From positions 7,619,501 through 7,683,500 of the forward strand of contig NZ_CP163518.1 in assembly GCF_041080625.1 (NCBI RefSeq): a stretch of 64,000 bases of DNA, in the 5' to 3' direction. The position numbers and the translations under genes are program-made. The notes beneath the pieces are model-generated. The model made no database searches. It was not told the DNA's origin and worked only from the letters and a program-made list of their open reading frames with translations. The DNA is from Streptomyces sp. CG1 (GTDB lineage: Bacteria; Actinomycetota; Actinomycetes; Streptomycetales; Streptomycetaceae). Below, piece by piece: positions 16,185-25,012 of the stretch (positions within the stretch are counted from its first letter, which is position 1; every line of letters begins with the position of its first letter).

Positions 16185-18308
16185 GTGACCGCCGATACGT
16201 CCGTGCCGTCCACAGCGCTGCTGGCAGGAGCAGACCGGGACGGTTCCAACTACACCGCGCGGCACCTGCTCGTCCTCGAGGGCCTCGAGGCCGTACGCAA
16301 GCGCCCGGGTATGTACATCGGCTCGACCGACAGCCGCGGTCTGATGCACTGCCTGTGGGAGATCATCGACAACTCCGTGGACGAGGCCCTCGCGGGCGTC
16401 TGCGACCGCATCGAGGTGATCCTCCACGACGACGGCTCCGTCGAGGTGCGCGACAACGGCCGGGGCATCCCCGTGGACGTCGAGCCCAGGACCGGCCTGT
16501 CCGGCGTCGAGGTCGTCATGACCAAGCTCCACGCGGGCGGCAAGTTCGGCGGCGGCTCGTACGCCGCCTCCGGCGGCCTGCACGGCGTCGGTGCCTCCGT
16601 GGTCAACGCCCTCTCCGCCCGTCTCGACGTCGAGGTGGACCGCGGCGGCCACACCCACGCCATCGGCTTCCGGCGCGGTGTGCCGGGCGCCTTCGCGGCC
16701 GACGGCGCCGACGCGAAGTTCGAGGCCAAGAGCGGCCTGCGCAAGACCAAGAAGATCCCCAAGACCCGCACCGGCACGCGCGTGCGGTACTGGGCCGACC
16801 GGCAGATCTTCCTCAAGGACGCCAAGCTCTCCCTGGACCACCTGCACCAGCGCGCCCGGCAGACCGCCTTCCTGGTGCCGGGCCTGACCATCGTCGTGCG
16901 CGACGAGTTCGGCCTCGGCGAGGGCGGCAGCAAGGGTGAGGAATCCTTCCGTTTCGACGGCGGAATCAGCGAGTTCTGCGAGTACCTCGCGGGCGACAAG
17001 CCGGTCTGCGACGTCCTCCGCTTCTCGGGCAAGGGCACCTTCAAGGAGACCGTCCCCGTCCTGGACGAACACGGTCAGATGACCCCCACCGAGGTCACCC
17101 GTGAACTGGGCGTGGACATCGCGATGCGCTGGGGCACGGGGTACGACACGACCGTCCGGTCCTTCGTCAACATCATCGCCACCCCCAAGGGCGGCACCCA
17201 CGTCTCCGGCTTCGAACAGTCCGTGACGGGGGTGTTCAACGATGTGCTGAGAGCCAAGAAGCTGCTGCGGGTGGCCGAGGACAACATCGTCAAGGACGAC
17301 GCCCTCGAGGGCCTCACCGCCGTCGTGACCGTGCGCCTGGCCGAGCCGCAGTTCGAGGGCCAGACCAAGGAGGTCCTCGGCACCTCGGCGGCGCGCCGCA
17401 TCGTGAACAACGTGGTCACCAAGGAGCTGAAGGCGTTCCTGACCAGCACGAAGCGGGACGCCGCCGCTCAGGCCCGGGTCATCATGGAGAAGGTGGTCGC
17501 CGCCGCCCGTACGCGCGTCGCGGCCCGCCAGCACAAGGACGCCCAGCGCCGGAAGACCGCCCTGGAGTCCTCGTCCCTGCCGGCCAAGCTCGCCGACTGC
17601 CGCAGCGACGACGTGGACCGCAGCGAACTGTTCATCGTCGAGGGCGACTCCGCGCTCGGTACGGCCAAGCTGGCCCGGAACTCCGAATTCCAGGCCCTGC
17701 TGCCGATCCGGGGCAAGATCCTCAACGTGCAGCGGTCGTCGGTGACCGACATGCTCAAGAACGCCGAGTGCGGCGCGATCATCCAGGTCATAGGAGCGGG
17801 CTCGGGCCGCACCTTCGACATCGACCAGGCCCGCTACGGCAAGATCATCATGATGACCGACGCCGATGTGGACGGCTCCCACATCCGCTGTCTGCTGCTC
17901 ACGCTGTTCCAGCGCTACATGCGGCCGATGGTCGAGGCCGGCCGGGTCTTCGCCGCGGTGCCGCCGCTGCACCGCATCGAGATCATCCAGCCGAAGAAGG
18001 GCCAGGACAAGTACGTCTACACGTACTCGGACCGCGAACTGCGCGACAAGCTCATGGAGTTCCAGAGCAAGGGCATCCGGTACAAGGACTCCATCCAGCG
18101 CTACAAGGGTCTCGGTGAGATGGACGCCGACCAGCTGGCCGAGACCACGATGGACCCGCGTCACCGCACGCTGCGCAGGATCAACCTGTCCGACCTCGAG
18201 GCCGCCGAGCAGGTCTTCGATCTGCTGATGGGCAACGACGTGGCGCCACGCAAGGAGTTCATCTCCAGCTCGGCAGCGACGCTGGACCGGTCGCGTATCG
18301 ACGCGTAG
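16185..18308 (+). CDS. parE: DNA topoisomerase IV subunit B
   Basis: GTG 16185 is chosen because GAGGAG precedes it by 8 nt and the sequence then matches type II topoisomerase B subunits; the frame is open upstream. The 707-residue protein has the GHKL ATPase domain (EIIDNSVDEAL, VRDNGRGIPVD, GGLHGVGASVVNALS), a transducer domain, and the TOPRIM domain with FIVEGDSALG and MMTDADVDGSHIR. With ParC, encoded at 34339-36798, it forms the enzyme that decatenates daughter chromosomes using ATP. It is often labelled gyrB in Streptomyces genomes, but canonical gyrB and gyrA lie together near oriC, and this gene shares a neighbourhood with parC, so ParE is the better call. Confidence 0.93.
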   Translation: MTADTSVPSTALLAGADRDGSNYTARHLLVLEGLEAVRKRPGMYIGSTDSRGLMHCLWEIIDNSVDEALAGVCDRIEVILHDDGSVEVRDNGRGIPVDVEPRTGLSGVEVVMTKLHAGGKFGGGSYAASGGLHGVGASVVNALSARLDVEVDRGGHTHAIGFRRGVPGAFAADGADAKFEAKSGLRKTKKIPKTRTGTRVRYWADRQIFLKDAKLSLDHLHQRARQTAFLVPGLTIVVRDEFGLGEGGSKGEESFRFDGGISEFCEYLAGDKPVCDVLRFSGKGTFKETVPVLDEHGQMTPTEVTRELGVDIAMRWGTGYDTTVRSFVNIIATPKGGTHVSGFEQSVTGVFNDVLRAKKLLRVAEDNIVKDDALEGLTAVVTVRLAEPQFEGQTKEVLGTSAARRIVNNVVTKELKAFLTSTKRDAAAQARVIMEKVVAAARTRVAARQHKDAQRRKTALESSSLPAKLADCRSDDVDRSELFIVEGDSALGTAKLARNSEFQALLPIRGKILNVQRSSVTDMLKNAECGAIIQVIGAGSGRTFDIDQARYGKIIMMTDADVDGSHIRCLLLTLFQRYMRPMVEAGRVFAAVPPLHRIEIIQPKKGQDKYVYTYSDRELRDKLMEFQSKGIRYKDSIQRYKGLGEMDADQLAETTMDPRHRTLRRINLSDLEAAEQVFDLLMGNDVAPRKEFISSSAATLDRSRIDA

Positions 18309-18719
18309 CCGCTGCGCCGGGCTTCGGCCGGCGGGGTGCCTGAGGCGGGGCGTGCGTGCGGTGCCGGCCGCCGAGAGGGGCCGACGGAGGCTTGCCGGAG
18401 GCGGAGCGGGTCGGTGCGCAGGGGGCGGGGCCCGGTGGCCGGCGGAGGGCGACGGCTGGTTGTCTTCCGCCGGTCCGTCGTCCTCCGCCGGTTCTATCGG
18501 GCCCCGTCCCGACCGACCGCCGCCTCCGTCTCCGCCCTCGCCTGGTTTCCACAGCCGTGGGATCTCAGGGGATCTACACCCGTGGGTGGAGACGAGCCGT
18601 TTCAGGTTTCCACCCGTGATCCACCCCGGCTCCGATCTCCCGACCTGCGCTTTTCCGTAGCTTCGTAGGTGTCGGCAGCGCCCGCTTCCGGCACCGCTCT
18701 CTCGCTCACGGAGGCTCTG
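18309..18719. other. Intergenic region after parE
   Basis: These 411 bases contain no recognisable gene. The first half is extremely GC-rich. The second half (18550-18640) has several TTCCAC-type motifs, including TTTCCACA at 18549-18556 and TTTCCACC at 18607-18614, only loosely DnaA-box-like. No strong terminator hairpin follows parE. Confidence 0.35.
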
Positions 18720-19241
18720 ATGTCCGGGCTCGTCAACGCGCTGGTGATCGTGGCCGTCGCCGCCATAGTGATCGCGCGGCAGTTCCGCGCTCAGGCGATC
18801 AACACCGACCGGCGGTGGTGGCTGCTCCCCGTGATCCTCGGCGTCGTCGCACTGCGCGAGCCCGGCATCCTCGACGGTCACCACCACGCCGAATCCGCCG
18901 TACTCCTCGCGGTGGAGCTGGTCATCGGTGTGGCCACGGGTGCCGGCTGGGCCTGGACGACCCGCGTCTGGACTGCCTCGGACGGTGTCGTGTGGACCAA
19001 GAGCACCAGGGCGAGCATCGCCGTATGGGTCGTGGGTGTCGCCCTGCGGATCGGTCTTTACGCCCTCGGCCGCGCGCTCGGCCTGCACCAGGCCAGCTCC
19101 GCCCTGATGCTCGGTTTCGCCGCCACTCTGCTGGTCCGCAGCGGAATCCTGTTCTGGCGGGCACAGTCCCTCGGCAGCGTGACCCGTCCCGCACCGGCGT
19201 ACGGTGACGGCATGCGGCCGGCCCGGAAGGAGCGCGTGTGA
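18720..19241 (+). CDS. DUF1453-like integral membrane protein
   Basis: ATG 18720 follows CGGAGG by 6 nt. The 173-residue product has five hydrophobic segments: about residues 5-20, 33-48, 60-80 (VLLAVELVIGVATGAGWAW), 100-122 (IAVWVVGVALRIGLYAL) and 128-145. The W-T-x-R-V-W-T element between segments three and four and the repeated GhGhW pattern match DUF1453/CcdC-type membrane proteins. It overlaps the downstream histidine kinase gene by 4 nt (GTGA), so the three genes (membrane protein, kinase, response regulator) form a translationally coupled operon. It may act as an accessory to the sensor; this is inference. Confidence 0.75.
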   Translation: MSGLVNALVIVAVAAIVIARQFRAQAINTDRRWWLLPVILGVVALREPGILDGHHHAESAVLLAVELVIGVATGAGWAWTTRVWTASDGVVWTKSTRASIAVWVVGVALRIGLYALGRALGLHQASSALMLGFAATLLVRSGILFWRAQSLGSVTRPAPAYGDGMRPARKERV

Positions 19242-20389
19242 CGGAGAACGTCTGGACCCGCTGGCCGTCGCGAGAGGCGCTCGGCCGTGCGGGCACCCCC
19301 CGACCCCGGCGCATGCTCGCCTGGGCGGTCAGGTTGCTCGTGATCGCGCTGCTCCTATGGGGTGCGTTCAGTCAGAATCACGTCGGTATCGGCGGGGCGC
19401 TCGTGGCTGCCGCGGGGGTCCTCCTGGCCGGCGTTGTCTCCTGGGGCTTCTTCCGGACCACCTACCAGCACCGGCTGGTGCCCTCCCTGGCACTGACCGG
19501 CGTGCTCCTGGCCCTCGCGGTCGCTGCCGAGGCCACGGGCTTCAGAGGACCGGCCCTCGTGCTCTGGTGCGGTTGCGGAATCAGCGCCCTGGAGCGGCTC
19601 CCGCTCGCCGCGGCCGTACCGGTGGCGTGCGTGGGGCTGGCCTCGTTCTCCGCGTTCAACAACGACGTCTGGCTGACCACGGCCGCCACGGTGGTGGGCA
19701 TGGCCCTCGCCGGATATGTCCTGCGGCTGGACGCGGAGGCTCGCGGCAGCGCGCAGCGGCTCCTCGCCCAGGAGCGTGCCGCCCGGGCGGCCGAGGCGGA
19801 GTCCGCGGCGCTCGCCGAGCGGACCCGCATCGCACGGGAGATCCACGATGTGCTGGCCCACAGCCTCTCGGCGCAGTTGGTGCACCTGGAGGCAGCCCGG
19901 CTGCTCATCGAGAACGGCGCGGACCGCGAGCGGATCCTGGAGCGGGTGGTGGCCGCCCGGGGCATGGCCCGCGACGGGCTGGCGGAGACCCGTCAGGCCC
20001 TGTCGGCGCTGCGCGGCGAACTGACCCCGCTGGAGGACTTCCTGAGCGAACTCGTCAGCGGGGCCGAGGGAGCCGAGGTCACCGTGACGGGTGAGCGCAG
20101 ATCCCTGTCGGCCGAGGCCTCTCAGGCCGTGCGCAGGGTCGCCCAGGAGGCGCTGACGAACGTGCGCAAGCACGCCCAGGGCGCCAAGGTGCAGCTGCGA
20201 CTCGACTACAGCGAGCTCGAAGTGACGCTGGACGTACGGGACTCGGGCGGACGGCCGGGTGAACTCACCGGATCCGGAGGCGGGTACGGTCTGCTGGGGA
20301 TGCGTGAGCGGGCCGAGCTACTGGGCGGCTCGCTGGACGCGGGGCCGGACGAGGAAGGGTTCGTGGTGAGGCTGAAGGTGCCTGTATGA
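19238..20389 (+). CDS. NarL-type sensor histidine kinase (HisKA_3)
   Basis: A 383-residue membrane kinase starting at a GTG that overlaps the previous stop. Five or six hydrophobic segments fill residues 25-165 with no sizeable extracellular domain, so it probably senses within or near the membrane. The HisKA_3 dimerisation helix has RTRIAREIHDVLAHSLSAQL, the His of REIHDVLAH being the phosphorylation site near residue 203. The HATPase domain includes QEALTNVRKHAQ (N box) and SGGGYGLLGMRERAELLGG (G box). It overlaps the response regulator gene by 4 nt (ATGA), so the two are a cognate pair. Confidence 0.9.
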   Translation: MTENVWTRWPSREALGRAGTPRPRRMLAWAVRLLVIALLLWGAFSQNHVGIGGALVAAAGVLLAGVVSWGFFRTTYQHRLVPSLALTGVLLALAVAAEATGFRGPALVLWCGCGISALERLPLAAAVPVACVGLASFSAFNNDVWLTTAATVVGMALAGYVLRLDAEARGSAQRLLAQERAARAAEAESAALAERTRIAREIHDVLAHSLSAQLVHLEAARLLIENGADRERILERVVAARGMARDGLAETRQALSALRGELTPLEDFLSELVSGAEGAEVTVTGERRSLSAEASQAVRRVAQEALTNVRKHAQGAKVQLRLDYSELEVTLDVRDSGGRPGELTGSGGGYGLLGMRERAELLGGSLDAGPDEEGFVVRLKVPV

Positions 20390-21075
20390 CCGAGACGGAA
20401 GGGGAGAAGAAGCCCGCACGGGTGGTGGTCGCCGACGACCAGACCGTGGTCCGGGAGGGCATCGTGATGCTGCTCGGACTGCTGCCCGGAGTGGAGGTCG
20501 TGGGCGCCGCGGGAGACGGCGAGGAAGCGGTGCAACTGGTGGGGGAACTGGCCCCGGACGTCGTCCTGATGGATCTGCGGATGCCTCGCTGCGACGGCGT
20601 GGAAGCGACCCGGCGGATCCGGGCGCAGTATCCGGCGACCCAGGTCGTGGTGCTCACCACGTACGCGGACGACGAGTCGCTGTTCCCCGCACTGCGCGCC
20701 GGCGCCCGGGGGTATCTGACCAAGGACGCCGGCGGTGACGAGATCGTGCGTGCCGTGGAGAGCGTGCTGTCGGGGGATGCGGGCCTGTCGCCGAGCGTCC
20801 AACGCCGGTTGCTGGAGCGGCTGTCCCAGCCCGAGTCCAGCCCGTCGGTGACCACCGAGGCGCCGCCCGACGGACTGACCGCGCGGGAGACCGAGGTTCT
20901 GCGGCTGATCGCAGAAGGGCTCAGCAATCAGGAGATCGCCCGCCGGCTTCATGTCTCGACCGCGACCGTGAAGACACACATCAACAACCTCTTCGCCAAG
21001 ACGGGCCTCAAGGACCGGGCGCAGGCGGTGCGTTACGCGTACAGCAAGGGGCTGGTGCGGCCGGCCACGGAGTGA
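20386..21075 (+). CDS. NarL/LuxR-family response regulator
   Basis: The 229-residue regulator has a receiver domain (residues 10-125) with the acidic pair ADDQ, the phosphoacceptor Asp in VVLMDLRMPRCDG, Thr in VVVLTTYADD and Lys in GYLTKDAG. A LuxR-type helix-turn-helix lies at the C terminus (LTARETEVLRLIAEGLSNQE, then STATVKTHINNLFAKTGL). It is translationally coupled to the upstream kinase. Targets cannot be inferred; the next gene downstream starts 69 nt later in the same direction and could be one. Confidence 0.92.
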   Translation: MTETEGEKKPARVVVADDQTVVREGIVMLLGLLPGVEVVGAAGDGEEAVQLVGELAPDVVLMDLRMPRCDGVEATRRIRAQYPATQVVVLTTYADDESLFPALRAGARGYLTKDAGGDEIVRAVESVLSGDAGLSPSVQRRLLERLSQPESSPSVTTEAPPDGLTARETEVLRLIAEGLSNQEIARRLHVSTATVKTHINNLFAKTGLKDRAQAVRYAYSKGLVRPATE

Positions 21076-21144
21076 GTCACCTGATGGGGTGAAGCGCCGA
21101 GGGAAGAAGAGTCAGGGATCTTCCCGATCTGTCCATCCTTGGGC

Positions 21145-21693
21145 ATGCAGTCAAGCAACGGCCGTGACCGTGGAGCCGGGGACGGTTCCGAGCGTTCTGC
21201 CGAGAACCAGCAAGACCACGGCGCACCCTCCCGCGACGTGACGTACGAGGACCCCTGGTACGACGCGCTGGCCTCCGGCTGGAGCGAAGTGGACGGTACC
21301 GGAGCGCTGGCGCCGGCGGTGCCGCCCGCTCGCAGGGAGCGGAGCGAAGCGTCGGTTCGCACCCGCGACGTGTACGTCGAGGTGCAGCGCAGCCCGGCCT
21401 TCCAGGAAGTGCGCGCCACGTACCGGCGGTTCGTGGTGCCGGGAGTCGCCGCCTTCCTCGCCTGGTACATGGGCTATCTGGTCACCGCCACGACCGCTCC
21501 CGGGCTCATGGCCCGGTCCGTGACGGGAGCGGTGAACGTGGGCATGCTGGCCGGACTCGGACAGTTCCTCACCACGTTCCTGCTCGCCTGGGCCTACGCC
21601 CGGCACGCACGGCTGCGCCGGGACCGGGCGGCGCTGGAGTTGCGCTGGGACACCCAGGAACTGACCCGCGGGATGCGGGGAGACGCTTCGTGA
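21145..21693 (+). CDS. DUF485 family membrane protein
   Basis: The 182-residue protein (from ATG 21145) has a long hydrophilic N-terminal half, then the DUF485 core: VQRSPAFQEVRATYRRFVVP, followed by two transmembrane helices (GVAAFLAWYMGYLVTATTA and GQFLTTFLLAWAYARHA). DUF485 proteins are encoded next to acetate/pyruvate-type sodium:solute symporters, as with YjcH and ActP in E. coli, and are thought to be small partner subunits. Here the gene overlaps the symporter gene by 4 nt (GTGA), supporting a complex. The extended N-terminal region, with YEDPWYDALASGWSEVDG, is typical of Streptomyces versions. No good ribosome binding site precedes the ATG. Confidence 0.85.
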   Translation: MQSSNGRDRGAGDGSERSAENQQDHGAPSRDVTYEDPWYDALASGWSEVDGTGALAPAVPPARRERSEASVRTRDVYVEVQRSPAFQEVRATYRRFVVPGVAAFLAWYMGYLVTATTAPGLMARSVTGAVNVGMLAGLGQFLTTFLLAWAYARHARLRRDRAALELRWDTQELTRGMRGDAS

Positions 21694-23294
21694 CCGGTCA
21701 CCATCAGATGCTGGCGCTGTTGCTGTTCAGCGGCTTTGTGGCCGTCACCCTCGGGATCACGACATGGGTGAGTCGTCGTCGGCACGGTTCGGCGGAGGAG
21801 TTCTACGCCGGAGGGCGGCTGTTCTCGCCCATGGAGAATGGTTTTGCCATCGCGGGTGACTACATGTCGGCCGCCTCCTTCCTCGGAGTCACCGGGCTCA
21901 TCGCGCTGTACGGGTACGACGGGATGCTCTACGTCGTGGGCTTCCTCGTGGCCTGGCTGGTCGTGCTGTTCCTGGTGGCCGAACTGGTGCGCAACTGCGG
22001 GCGGTTCACGCTGGCCGACGTGGTGGCCGCGCGGATGAGCGAGCGGCCGGTGCGGATCGCCTCGGGAACTTCGTCGGTCACGGTGTCCGTTCTGTATCTG
22101 GTGGCACAAATGGTCGGCGCGGGCAGTCTGGTGGCGCTGCTGCTGGGGCAGACGAGCGCGGCGGACCGGGCCTGGGCGGTCACCGGGGTCGGCGCGCTCA
22201 TGGTGATCTATGTGTCGTTGGGAGGGATGCGGGCCACCACCTGGATCCAGATCGTGAAGGCGGTGCTGCTGCTGACCGGCACGATCGCGTTGACCGCGCT
22301 CGTGCTGCTGCGTTTCCACGGAGACGTCGACCGGCTGCTGATCACTGCCGCGGACCGCAGCGGTCACGGCCGGGCATATCTGGCGCCGGGCCTGAGGTAC
22401 GGCGGGACCTGGACCGCCCGTCTCGACTTCATCAGCCTGGGGCTCGCCCTGGTGCTCGGCACGGCGGGACTGCCGCACATCCTGTCCCGCTTCTACACCG
22501 TGCCCACCGCACGGGCGGCTCGCCGTTCCGCGGTGTGGTCCATCGGGCTGATCGGCGGCTTCTATCTGATGACGATCGTCCTCGGCTTCGGGGCGGCCGC
22601 GGTGGTGGGGACGGAGGCAGTGCGCGGCTCGAACGCGGCCGGTAACACGGCGGTGCCGCTGCTCGCCCTCGACCTGGGCGGCGGCGCGGGCTCGACCGGT
22701 GGCATGGTCCTGTTCGCGATCGTCGCCGCCGTGGCCTTCGCCACGATCCTTGCCGTGGTCGCCGGCATCACCCTCGCCTCGTCGGTGTCGGTGGCGCACG
22801 ATCTGTACGCGTCGCTGCGGCGGTCGCGCGGCACGGCGGGCGGCAAGGCGCGCAGCGAGGTGTCGGTGGCACGGGGGGCAGCGGTCGGCATCGGCGTCGT
22901 GGCGATCGCGCTCGGTCTGCTGGCCCGTGATCTCAACGTCGCCTTCCTCGTCGGCCTCGCTTTCGCCGTCGCCGCGTCGGCGAACCTTCCGGTGCTGCTG
23001 TACTCGCTGTTCTGGCGCGGCTTCACCACCCGCGGTGCGGTGTGGGCCGTCTACGGCGGACTGATCCCCGCGCTCGGGCTGGTGCTGCTGTCCCCGGTGG
23101 TGTCCGGCAGCCCGGCCTCGCTCTTCCCGGACGTCGACTTCCAGTACTTCCCGCTGCAGAACCCGGGCATCGTGTCCATCCCGCTCGGCTTCCTCGCCGG
23201 CTGGCTCGGCACGATCACTTCCGACGAGGTCGCGGACGAGGCCAAGTTCGCCGAGACGGAGGTCCGGTCACTGACCGGCGCGGGAGCCGTGTAG
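21690..23294 (+). CDS. Sodium:solute symporter, ActP-like (monocarboxylate uptake)
   Basis: The 534-residue protein has about 13 hydrophobic segments and the SSS-family features of acetate permeases: EEFYAGGRLFSPMENGFAIA, GDYMSAASFLGVTGLIAL near the N terminus and LPHILSRFYTVPTARAARRS in the middle. The family couples sodium entry to uptake of acetate, pyruvate, propionate or similar small carboxylates. It starts with GTG overlapping the DUF485 gene. The next gene, on the opposite strand, is a CitB-type regulator, which fits carboxylate control. The exact substrate cannot be read from sequence. Confidence 0.9.
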   Translation: MTGHHQMLALLLFSGFVAVTLGITTWVSRRRHGSAEEFYAGGRLFSPMENGFAIAGDYMSAASFLGVTGLIALYGYDGMLYVVGFLVAWLVVLFLVAELVRNCGRFTLADVVAARMSERPVRIASGTSSVTVSVLYLVAQMVGAGSLVALLLGQTSAADRAWAVTGVGALMVIYVSLGGMRATTWIQIVKAVLLLTGTIALTALVLLRFHGDVDRLLITAADRSGHGRAYLAPGLRYGGTWTARLDFISLGLALVLGTAGLPHILSRFYTVPTARAARRSAVWSIGLIGGFYLMTIVLGFGAAAVVGTEAVRGSNAAGNTAVPLLALDLGGGAGSTGGMVLFAIVAAVAFATILAVVAGITLASSVSVAHDLYASLRRSRGTAGGKARSEVSVARGAAVGIGVVAIALGLLARDLNVAFLVGLAFAVAASANLPVLLYSLFWRGFTTRGAVWAVYGGLIPALGLVLLSPVVSGSPASLFPDVDFQYFPLQNPGIVSIPLGFLAGWLGTITSDEVADEAKFAETEVRSLTGAGAV

Positions 23295-23345
23295 CCGGGC
23301 AGAACCGTTCAGCCGGGCGCAGCAGAGCCGTCTGCCGGGGCTGCC

Positions 23346-24038
23346 CTACGGCGCCGCCCAGGCATACCGGTGCTCCGGCCGGCCGGTGTCGCCGTACTTC
23401 AGGGAGAGCCGGAGGCGGCCGGCCTGTTCCAGGTGGCGGAGATAGCGCTGGGCCGTGGAGCGGCTCAGTCCGGTCCTGGCGGCCACCTCATGGGCCGACA
23501 GCGGCTGGTTGGCATGGTGCAGGACACCGCAGATCAGATCGGTCGTCGGCTCCGAGTGGCCGCTCGGCAGGCCGGGCGTGGAGGGTGCGGGAGCCGTCCG
23601 CAGCGCCCCGAAGATCCGGTCGATCTGCTCCTGGCCCGTCACACCCCGGCCGCCGACCCGGTCGACCGTGCGGCGCAGGGCGGCGTAGGAGTCGAGGCGG
23701 GCGCGCAGGGCGGCGAAGGTGAAGGGTTTGACCAGATAGTGCAGCGCACCCAGCCGCATCGCCTGCTGGACGGTCGACACATCACTGGCCGCCGTGATCA
23801 TGATGACATCCGTGCCGTGCCCCTCCTCCCGCATCCGGTGGACGAGGTCGAGCCCGGTCTGGTCCGGTAGATACTGGTCGAGCAGGACCAGATCGATGGT
23901 GCCGCGTTCGACGGCGGCCAAGGCCTGGGCGCCGCTGTGCGCGCGGGCGGTCACCCGGTAACCGGGAACTTTTCCCACGTACTTGGCGTTTATCTCCGCG
24001 ACGCGGAAGTCGTCGTCCACGACCAGGACGTCAATCAT
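23346..24038 (-). CDS. CitB/DcuR-type response regulator (orphan, paralogue of 27072-27752)
   Basis: The 230-residue protein starts MIDVLVVDDDFRVAEINAKY, the receiver start typical of CitB/DcuR regulators. It has the phosphoacceptor Asp in LVLLDQYLPDQTG, Thr/Ala in VIMITAASDVSTVQ and Lys in HYLVKPFTFAAL. The C-terminal domain has a HTH (LSAHEVAARTGLSRSTAQRY) and ends with LKYGDTGRPEHRYAW. It resembles the regulator at 27072-27752 throughout but has no kinase gene of its own. It is divergent from the ABC importer genes that start at 24197, and the spacer between them holds matching dyads, so it likely controls that operon. AAGGAGAGG lies upstream of the ATG. Confidence 0.88.
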   Translation of the reverse strand: MIDVLVVDDDFRVAEINAKYVGKVPGYRVTARAHSGAQALAAVERGTIDLVLLDQYLPDQTGLDLVHRMREEGHGTDVIMITAASDVSTVQQAMRLGALHYLVKPFTFAALRARLDSYAALRRTVDRVGGRGVTGQEQIDRIFGALRTAPAPSTPGLPSGHSEPTTDLICGVLHHANQPLSAHEVAARTGLSRSTAQRYLRHLEQAGRLRLSLKYGDTGRPEHRYAWAAP

Positions 24039-24098
24039 CAGGCCTCTCCTTCAAGGCCGACGAGCGTTAAGCCCGTGTTTCGGCTCCGCAGTTGTAGC

Positions 24099-24156
24099 GC
24101 GAGCAAATTGAGCACAACAGGCTCTTGCGAGCAAAAGAACGGCTTGTGCTCACAAG
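24099..24156. promoter_or_regulatory. Operator-like repeats between CitB-type regulator and ABC importer
   Basis: A perfect 14-bp dyad CTTGTG-CT-CACAAG lies at 24143-24156. Half of it recurs inverted upstream (TTGAGCACAA, 24108-24117), and GCGAGCAAA occurs twice (24099-24107 and 24127-24135). This dense set in the short divergent spacer suggests binding sites for the adjacent response regulator. TACCGT (24183-24188) before ATG 24197 is a likely -10 for the importer. Confidence 0.5.
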
Positions 24157-24196
24157 ACTCCTGCCGTGGCCGGGGCCACACCTACCGTCCCGGCCC

Positions 24197-25012
24197 ATGA
24201 GCGCACACATCAGCCCCGCCATCGAGCTGCGGGGCGCGAGCAAGACCTTCAGAACCCCGTCCGGGGGACTGCACACGGCCGTGCGCGGTCTGGACCTCAC
24301 CGTCGAGCGCGGCGAGTTCGTGGCCGTCGTGGGCCCGACCGGCTGCGGCAAGTCCACCACGCTGACGCTCGTCAGCGGCCTGGAGGAGCCCACCGAGGGC
24401 GAGGTGCTGGTGGCCGGCGAGCCGGTCGACGGCGTCGGCGACAAGGTCGGCTTCGTCTTCCAGCAGGACGCCACGTTCCCCTGGCGCACGGTCCTGTCCA
24501 ACGTCATGGCCGGCCCGCGCTTCCGGGGCGTGCCGAAGGCCGAGGCCAGGCAGAAGGCGCGGGAGTGGCTGACCCGCGTCGGACTCGCCGCCTTCGAGGA
24601 CCGCTATCCGCACCAGCTCTCCGGCGGTCAGCGCAAGCGCGTCGCCCTCGCCGCCACGTTCGTCAACGACCCCGAGATCCTGCTGATGGACGAGCCGTTC
24701 TCGGCACTGGACGTGCAGACGCGGGCTCTGATGTCGGACGAGCTGCTGGAGCTGTGGGAGGGCACGGGTGCCTCCGTCGTCTTCGTCACCCACGATCTGG
24801 AGGAGTCCATCGCGCTCGCCGACAAGGTCGTCGTGATGACCGCCGGACCCGCGACCGTGAAGCAGGTCTTCGCCATCGACCTGCCCCGGCCGCGCAAGGT
24901 CGAGTCGGTGCGCCTGGAGCCGCGGTTCATCGAGATCTACCGCGAGATCTGGGAGTCCCTCGGCGAAGAGGTCCGCATCACCCGCGAAAGAGGTGCCGCC
25001 CATGTCGCCTGA
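24197..25012 (+). CDS. ABC importer ATP-binding protein (SsuB/TauB/NrtD type)
   Basis: The 271-residue ATPase has Walker A GPTGCGKST, the Q-loop VFQQDATFPWRTV typical of the nitrate/sulfonate/taurine group, signature LSGGQRKRVALA, Walker B ILLMDEPFSALD and H-loop VFVTHDLEESI. ATG 24197 starts the family-typical sequence; no ribosome binding site is present, but TACCGT ends 8 nt upstream, consistent with a leaderless mRNA. It overlaps the permease gene by 11 nt. With that permease and a lipoprotein binding protein it forms a complete importer. Family substrates include alkanesulfonates, nitrate, thiamine precursors and aromatic acids. Confidence 0.92.
   Translation: MSAHISPAIELRGASKTFRTPSGGLHTAVRGLDLTVERGEFVAVVGPTGCGKSTTLTLVSGLEEPTEGEVLVAGEPVDGVGDKVGFVFQQDATFPWRTVLSNVMAGPRFRGVPKAEARQKAREWLTRVGLAAFEDRYPHQLSGGQRKRVALAATFVNDPEILLMDEPFSALDVQTRALMSDELLELWEGTGASVVFVTHDLEESIALADKVVVMTAGPATVKQVFAIDLPRPRKVESVRLEPRFIEIYREIWESLGEEVRITRERGAAHVA

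Noticed and set aside
16140..19088. 982-codon minus-strand frame opposite parE
   Set aside because: Shadow of parE and its downstream spacer; repetitive His/Asp/Gly/Val sequence with no recognisable domain.
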